A stretch of 64,000 nucleotides of DNA from Actinorhabdospora filicis (lineage in GTDB: Bacteria; Actinomycetota; Actinomycetes; Mycobacteriales; Micromonosporaceae). Every line of letters begins with the position of its first letter. The first letter of the stretch is position 1. Made by a program: the position numbers and the translations under genes. The stretch is taken from positions 1,526,309-1,590,308 of the forward strand of contig NZ_BSTX01000002.1 in NCBI RefSeq assembly GCF_030269765.1, read 5' to 3'. Under the pieces are notes generated by a model that was given only the letters and a program-made list of their open reading frames with translations, did not search any database and was not told the DNA's origin. Below, piece after piece: positions 59,807 through 64,000 of this stretch.

Positions 59807-60520
59807 GTACAGAGCCCCCAGCTCCTCACGGCGCAGATTGCGCACCGTGCCCGGCTTGAGGTTCCCCAGCGTCACCGCGCCGATCCGAGTGCGCACCAGC
59901 CGGAAGACCGGGTGCCCGACCTCGTCCAGCAGCCGCCGCACGATGTGCTTGCGGCCCTCGTGGACAACGATCTCGATCAGCGAGCGGTTCTCGTGCTCGT
60001 CGATGACCTTGAAGTCGTCGATGGTGACCGGCCCGTCCTCCAGCGTCACGCCCTTGGCCAGGCGCCGCCCCAGCGACATCGGGATCGGCCCGCGCACCTC
60101 GCAGCGGTAGGTCTTGGCGATCTCGTAGGACGGGTGCATCAGCCGGTGGGCGAGGTCACCGTCGTTGGTCAGCAGCAGCAGACCCTCCGAGTCGGTGTCC
60201 AGGCGCCCCACGTGGAAGATCCGCTCCGGGACCGCCGTCACGAACTCGCCCAGGCCCTTGCGGCCCTGCTCGTCGGCCATCGACGACACCACACCGCGCG
60301 GCTTGTTGAACGCCAGGTGCACCGTGCGGACGTCGGTGATCACGCGCTCGCCGTCGACGTGGATGACGGCGGTGGCGGGGTCGACGCGCACGCCCAGCTC
60401 GGCGCGCTTGCCGTCGACGGTGACGCGCCCGGCGGCGATGAGCTCCTCGCTCGCGCGCCGGGAGCCCAGCCCGGCCGAGGCCAGGACCTTCTGCAGTCGC
60501 TGTTCGCCGGTCTCAGCCAT
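59789..60520 (-). CDS. rluB: Ribosomal large-subunit pseudouridine synthase (RluB family)
   Basis: 243 residues from ATG 60520. An N-terminal S4 domain (RLQKVLASAGLGSRRASEELI) and catalytic GRLDTDSEGLLLLTNDGDL with the active Asp mark the RsuA/RluB group, which modifies 23S rRNA U2605. The 5' end overlaps scpB by 8 bp. The 3' end is repeated twice downstream. Confidence 0.92.
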   Translation of the reverse strand: MAETGEQRLQKVLASAGLGSRRASEELIAAGRVTVDGKRAELGVRVDPATAVIHVDGERVITDVRTVHLAFNKPRGVVSSMADEQGRKGLGEFVTAVPERIFHVGRLDTDSEGLLLLTNDGDLAHRLMHPSYEIAKTYRCEVRGPIPMSLGRRLAKGVTLEDGPVTIDDFKVIDEHENRSLIEIVVHEGRKHIVRRLLDEVGHPVFRLVRTRIGAVTLGNLKPGTVRNLRREELGALYKAVGL

Positions 60521-61391
60521 CGATGGCGCCTTCCGTGAGCTCGTCGAGGTCGTCGGGCAGGAACGGCGCGAGTGGCGGCAACTCCGAGACGGAGTTGATA
60601 CCGAGTTTCTCCAGGAAAAGCACCGTCGTACGGTACAGGTGCGCTCCGGTGTCGGGTTCGCTGCCACACTCCTCCACGAGTCCGCGGGACAGGAGGGTGC
60701 GGATCACGCCGTCGCAGTTGACGCCGCGGATGCCCGAGATGCGGGCCCGGGTGACCGGCTGCTTGTAGGCGACCACGGCCAGGGTCTCCAGCGCGGCCTT
60801 GGTCAGGCGGGCCTGCTGGCCGTCCAGGACGAAGCGCTCCACGTGCGGGGCGTACTCGTCGCGGGTGTAGAAGCGCCAGCCCCCGGCCTGCCTGCGCAGG
60901 TCGAAGCCGCGGGCCTGGGCGGTGTACTCCGCCGAGAGCCGCTCCAGCGCGGCGGTGATCTCCTCTTTCGTGCGCCCGAGGTTCTGCGCCAGGACGATCT
61001 CGCCGACGGGCTCGTCGACGACCATGAGGATCGCCTCCAGGGTGCCGGGGAGGTCGTCGACCTCCGGCGGCGCCTCGTCCCGGGGCTCCTCGGCGGGCTC
61101 GTCCACCACGGCGACCGGTTCGGCGATCTCCGGTTCCGGCTCGGGCTCCATTTCCGGCTCCGGCTCGGGATCCGGGGCGGCCATCACCGGTTCGGGGGAC
61201 GCCTCCGGCTCGCCGCTCTCGCGCCGCCAGGGCGGCGTCCAGCCGGCGACCTCGGCCGCCAGGCCCTTGGCCTCACCGCCGGTGTCGTCCCGCGGCGGCC
61301 CTTCGGGCTCCTCCCCCGCCGTGGCCCGCTGCCATGGCGGGGTCCAGTCCGCCACCGCGTCGGCCAGGGATCCCCGCGCCTCGTCAGCCAC
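60513..61391 (-). CDS. scpB: Chromosome segregation/condensation protein ScpB (extended N-terminus)
   Basis: 292 residues from GTG 61391. The winged-helix core (VDEPVGEIVLAQNLGRTKEEITAALERL, AALETLAVVAYKQPVTRARISGIRGVNCDGVI) lies in the C-terminal half. The first ~115 residues carry two WTPPW(Q/R)R motifs (about 16-22 and 50-56) and an acidic Glu-Pro repeat, probably disordered. ScpB binds ScpA-SMC to condense chromosomes. Overlaps scpA and rluB. Confidence 0.92.
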   Translation of the reverse strand: MADEARGSLADAVADWTPPWQRATAGEEPEGPPRDDTGGEAKGLAAEVAGWTPPWRRESGEPEASPEPVMAAPDPEPEPEMEPEPEPEIAEPVAVVDEPAEEPRDEAPPEVDDLPGTLEAILMVVDEPVGEIVLAQNLGRTKEEITAALERLSAEYTAQARGFDLRRQAGGWRFYTRDEYAPHVERFVLDGQQARLTKAALETLAVVAYKQPVTRARISGIRGVNCDGVIRTLLSRGLVEECGSEPDTGAHLYRTTVLFLEKLGINSVSELPPLAPFLPDDLDELTEGAIDG

Positions 61392-62283
61392 CGTCGGTGT
61401 CCTCCGTCTTCTCGTCGGCGCCCTCCGGGGCGCCCGCGTATTCGTCGACATCGATGGCGCGGGCGTCGGCCTCGGCGATCCAGCGGACCGTCAGCTCCCC
61501 CAGGGCCTCCACCTGCTCGAAGCCGATCATGTTCTCCCGGTACAGCTCCAGCAGCGCCAGGAACCGGGCGACGACCTCCAGGGTCGACTCGCAGTCGGCG
61601 GTCAGCGCGCGGAAGGTCGCGGTGCCCAGGCCGCGCAGGCGGTCCTGGATGATCGCGGCGTGCTCGGCGACGCTGACGCGCACCATGTGCACGTGCGCCA
61701 CCGAGACCTCCGGGACCGGTTTGGGCGACATCGCCGCCGCGGCCAGTTTCGCCAGCCGCTCGGGGCCGATGCCCAGGACGAGGTCGGGCAGCGCGTCGGC
61801 GTAGCGGCCCTCCAGGGTGACCGCGCGCGGCCAGCGGCGGGCGGCGTTCTGCTCCAGGCCGTTGATGTGGGCGGCGGCCTCCTTGAAGGCCTTGTACTGG
61901 AGCAGCCGCGCGAACAGCAGGTCGCGGGCCTCCAGCAGCGCCAGGTCCTCGGCGTCCTCGACCTCGGCGGCCGGCAGCAGCCGCGCGGCCTTGAGGTCGA
62001 GCAGGGTCGCGGCGATGACGAGGAACTCGCTGGTCTCGTCGAGGTCCCAGTCGTCGCCCATCGCCCGGATGTAGGCGATGAACTCGTCGGTGACCTTGTG
62101 CAGCGCGACCTCGGTGACGTCGAGCTTGTGCTTGCCGATCAGCTGGAGCAGCAGGTCGAAGGGGCCCTCGAAGTTGGCCAGCCGCACCTGGAAACCGGTG
62201 GGCGCGGGCGCCTCGGAGGCCGGGGCGCCGGCGGTCACCGCGCCGTCCACTCCGTCGTCCAGTCGCTCGCTCGCCGTGATCAC
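61384..62283 (-). CDS. scpA: Chromosome segregation/condensation protein ScpA (kleisin)
   Basis: 299 residues from GTG 62283; an upstream TTG frame is possible but less likely. FQVRLANFEGPFDLLLQLIGKHKLDVTEVAL is the kleisin N-terminal signature, and the C-terminal winged helix includes FLALLELYRENMIGFEQ. It bridges SMC heads with ScpB, encoded next with an 8-bp overlap. Confidence 0.93.
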   Translation of the reverse strand: MITASERLDDGVDGAVTAGAPASEAPAPTGFQVRLANFEGPFDLLLQLIGKHKLDVTEVALHKVTDEFIAYIRAMGDDWDLDETSEFLVIAATLLDLKAARLLPAAEVEDAEDLALLEARDLLFARLLQYKAFKEAAAHINGLEQNAARRWPRAVTLEGRYADALPDLVLGIGPERLAKLAAAAMSPKPVPEVSVAHVHMVRVSVAEHAAIIQDRLRGLGTATFRALTADCESTLEVVARFLALLELYRENMIGFEQVEALGELTVRWIAEADARAIDVDEYAGAPEGADEKTEDTDGG

Positions 62284-62349
62284 CCCGAAAGCGTAATCGC
62301 CGCCGCGCGGGCGCGCGGCGACACCTGCCAACCTCGGGCCGCCCGCTCC

Positions 62350-62964
62350 TCAGAGCAGCAGCCGCGCCAGTGGCGTGACCACCACGTCCAGGACCCGGTG
62401 CAGCGGAGGCACTCCCCCGATCGGGACGGCCATCAGCACCAGCAGCAGCACCGATCCCACCCGGCGCCCGGCCAGCAGCGGCTCGGCCGAGACCACCCCG
62501 GGCAGGAACCGTTTCAGCAGCGTCCATCCGTCGCAGGGCGGCAGCGGCATCAGCGCCACCACCGCGAAGCACATCAGGCCCACCCCGGTGGTGTAGACCA
62601 GCTGCTCGGCGGCCGGTCCGGGGACGCCGCGCAGCACGTCGGAGGGCCGGTAGACCTCGCCGGTGAGGCTGGCGGGGAACAGCGCGCCGAACCCGGCCAC
62701 CACCGCCGCGCCCGCGATCAGGACCCCGGCGGGCCCGGCGATCGCCGTCCACATCGGACGCCGTGTGCCGGGTGCCGCCGCGCCCCAGCCGGTGCCGCCG
62801 AAGACCGCGCCGAGCAGCCCGAGCGGGTCGACGTCGCGGCGCCAGGAGGGCAGCCGCGGCCCGCCCGCGAGCACGCTCTGGGCGAGATGACGCAGCCCGA
62901 TGCCGAGGACCAGCGCCGCGGCCAGCCCGGCGAGGGCGGCCGGCTGGGCGAGGGCGTAGATCAG
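62350..62964 (-). CDS. Site-2 protease-like membrane protein (no HExxH)
   Basis: 204 residues if it begins at CTG 62964, which follows TAGGAG by 6 bp; the first GTG is at 62874. About five hydrophobic helices. The phrase LMPLPPCDGW matches the second M50 motif (NxxPxxxxDG), but the usual HExxH helix reads LRHLAQSVLAG, so no zinc site. This S2P-like gene is commonly found between parA and scpA in actinobacteria. Function unknown. Confidence 0.75.
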   Translation of the reverse strand: MIYALAQPAALAGLAAALVLGIGLRHLAQSVLAGGPRLPSWRRDVDPLGLLGAVFGGTGWGAAAPGTRRPMWTAIAGPAGVLIAGAAVVAGFGALFPASLTGEVYRPSDVLRGVPGPAAEQLVYTTGVGLMCFAVVALMPLPPCDGWTLLKRFLPGVVSAEPLLAGRRVGSVLLLVLMAVPIGGVPPLHRVLDVVVTPLARLLL

Positions 62965-62973
62965 GTGGGGCTC

Positions 62974-63900
62974 CTACCGGCGAAGGTCGTGCGCTGCCAG
63001 AACCTCGCGCGCCAGCTGCCGGTAGGCGCGCGCCCCGCTGGACGCGGGCGCCCAGGTGGTGATGGGCTCACCGGCGACCGTGGTCTCCGGGAAGCGGACG
63101 GTGCGGGTGATGACCGTCTGGTAGACGCGGTCCCCGAAGGCCTCCACGACCCGCTGAAGCACCTGGCGGCAGTGCGTGGTACGCGAGTCGTACATGGTGG
63201 CCAGGATGCCTTCCAGCTCCAGGTCGAAGTTGAGGCGCTCGCGGACCTTGTCCACGGTGTCCAGCAGCAACGCCACACCGCGCAGCGAGAAGAACTCGCA
63301 TTCGAGGGGCACCAGGACGCCGTGGGCGGCGGTGAGGGCGTTGACGGTGAGCAGGCCCAGCGAGGGCTGGCAGTCGATGATGATGAAGTCGTACTCGCTC
63401 ATCACCGGCCGCAGCACCCGCGTCAGCGTCTGCTCCCGGGCGACCTCGTTGACCAGCTGGATCTCGGCGGCCGAGAGGTCGATGTTGGCGGGCAGGACGT
63501 GCAGCCCGGCCACGTTGGTCTTGATGACCACGTCCTCGATGTTGACCCCGTCCTGCATGAGCAGGTTGTAGATGGTCAGGTCGAGGGTGTGGGGGTTGAC
63601 GCCGAAGCCGACGCAGAGCGCGCCCTGCGGGTCGAAGTCGACCAGCAGGACCTTGCGCCCGTACTCGGCGAGCGCGGCGCCCAGGTTGATCGTCGAGGTG
63701 GTCTTGCCGACCCCGCCCTTCTGGTTGGCCATGGCGATGACGCGCGCGGGGCCGTGCCGTTCGAGGGGCTGGGGCTGGGGGATGTCGCGCTTCCCGGTGT
63801 ACGCCTCGGGGTCGGCGGGACCGGCTTCGCCGTCGCTGCCGTCGGGCGGTGGCGGAGTCTGCCGCAGCGCTGCCCACTTGTCGTCATTGTCGACGGTCAT
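62974..63900 (-). CDS. parA: ParA/Soj-like ATPase
   Basis: 308 residues from ATG 63900 (GGGAGGGG upstream). Deviant Walker A KGGVGKTTSTINL, Walker A' DFDPQGALCVGFG, Walker B YDFIIIDCQPSLG. The first ~50 residues are Pro/Asp-rich and variable. It is the segregation-cluster ParA, not the origin-proximal ParAB pair, since no parB follows. Likely acts with ScpA/ScpB or in membrane positioning. Confidence 0.93.
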   Translation of the reverse strand: MTVDNDDKWAALRQTPPPPDGSDGEAGPADPEAYTGKRDIPQPQPLERHGPARVIAMANQKGGVGKTTSTINLGAALAEYGRKVLLVDFDPQGALCVGFGVNPHTLDLTIYNLLMQDGVNIEDVVIKTNVAGLHVLPANIDLSAAEIQLVNEVAREQTLTRVLRPVMSEYDFIIIDCQPSLGLLTVNALTAAHGVLVPLECEFFSLRGVALLLDTVDKVRERLNFDLELEGILATMYDSRTTHCRQVLQRVVEAFGDRVYQTVITRTVRFPETTVAGEPITTWAPASSGARAYRQLAREVLAAHDLRR

Positions 63901-64000
63901 GTCACGCCCCTCCCGGTGAGGTCGCCGCCGCCAGGGTGCTCGCAGCGGGGCGGTGCGCCCTTGCCTGCGACTGTACGGCAGCGACAATCCATATGCGACA

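Overview
The window is chromosomal DNA of a high-GC (about 72-75% by eye) Actinomycetota. The TetR, SARP, Ser/Thr-kinase and SpoIIE-phosphatase content, the Spo0M-like protein and the ParA-S2P-ScpA-ScpB-RluB-Cmk-Der order suggest a filamentous actinomycete. Families such as DUF6653, DUF6886 and DUF4184 make Streptosporangiales/Thermomonosporaceae (Actinomadura-like) my best guess, which is an inference. Genes are densely packed, often with ATGA/GTGA overlaps. No CRISPR array, insertion sequence or prophage was seen.

Left part (1-19.5 kb): a DUF4184 membrane protein cut by the window edge, a pentapeptide-repeat protein and a TetR/DUF6653 pair come first. They are followed by an unusual locus (3.3-12.6 kb) of two divergent giant proteins that both carry the AGNxAV motif typical of eCIS-associated proteins. 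One also has a DUF4157 (eCIS core) HELAH domain and a toxin-like C-terminus. It is followed, with stop/start overlaps, by a probable immunity protein and an Lgt-like membrane enzyme. Next come a DUF2087/TetR/carboxymuconolactone-decarboxylase-like group, a SARP-NB-ARC-TPR regulator, a PASTA Ser/Thr kinase and a secreted PepSY protein.

Middle (19.5-40.7 kb): an oligosaccharide/oligopeptide ABC transporter is encoded with a ROK kinase and a divergent ROK repressor. A pair of tandem six-cysteine mini-proteins resembling RiPP precursors follows. Then come an AhpD-like protein, a pnuC-nadR-nrtR NAD salvage operon with an NrtR-like operator, a two-component system, a Crp/Fnr regulator, a proline-rich membrane-anchored solute-binding protein and a KDG-kinase-like PfkB kinase.

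Right part (40.7-64 kb): a 0.6-kb repeat-rich intergenic region leads to an orphan Imm51 protein, a SpoIIE-type phosphatase and aminopeptidase N. After these come a GlxA-type regulator, a quinone oxidoreductase and an ECF41 sigma factor operon with its own matching promoter. trpS is preceded by a short Trp-Trp leader peptide and a four-segment attenuator. A GH3 beta-glucosidase lies next to an internally deleted MFS gene. tRNA-Pro(GGG) and the conserved chromosome-segregation/ribosome-assembly cluster der-cmk-rluB-scpB-scpA-S2P-parA close the window.
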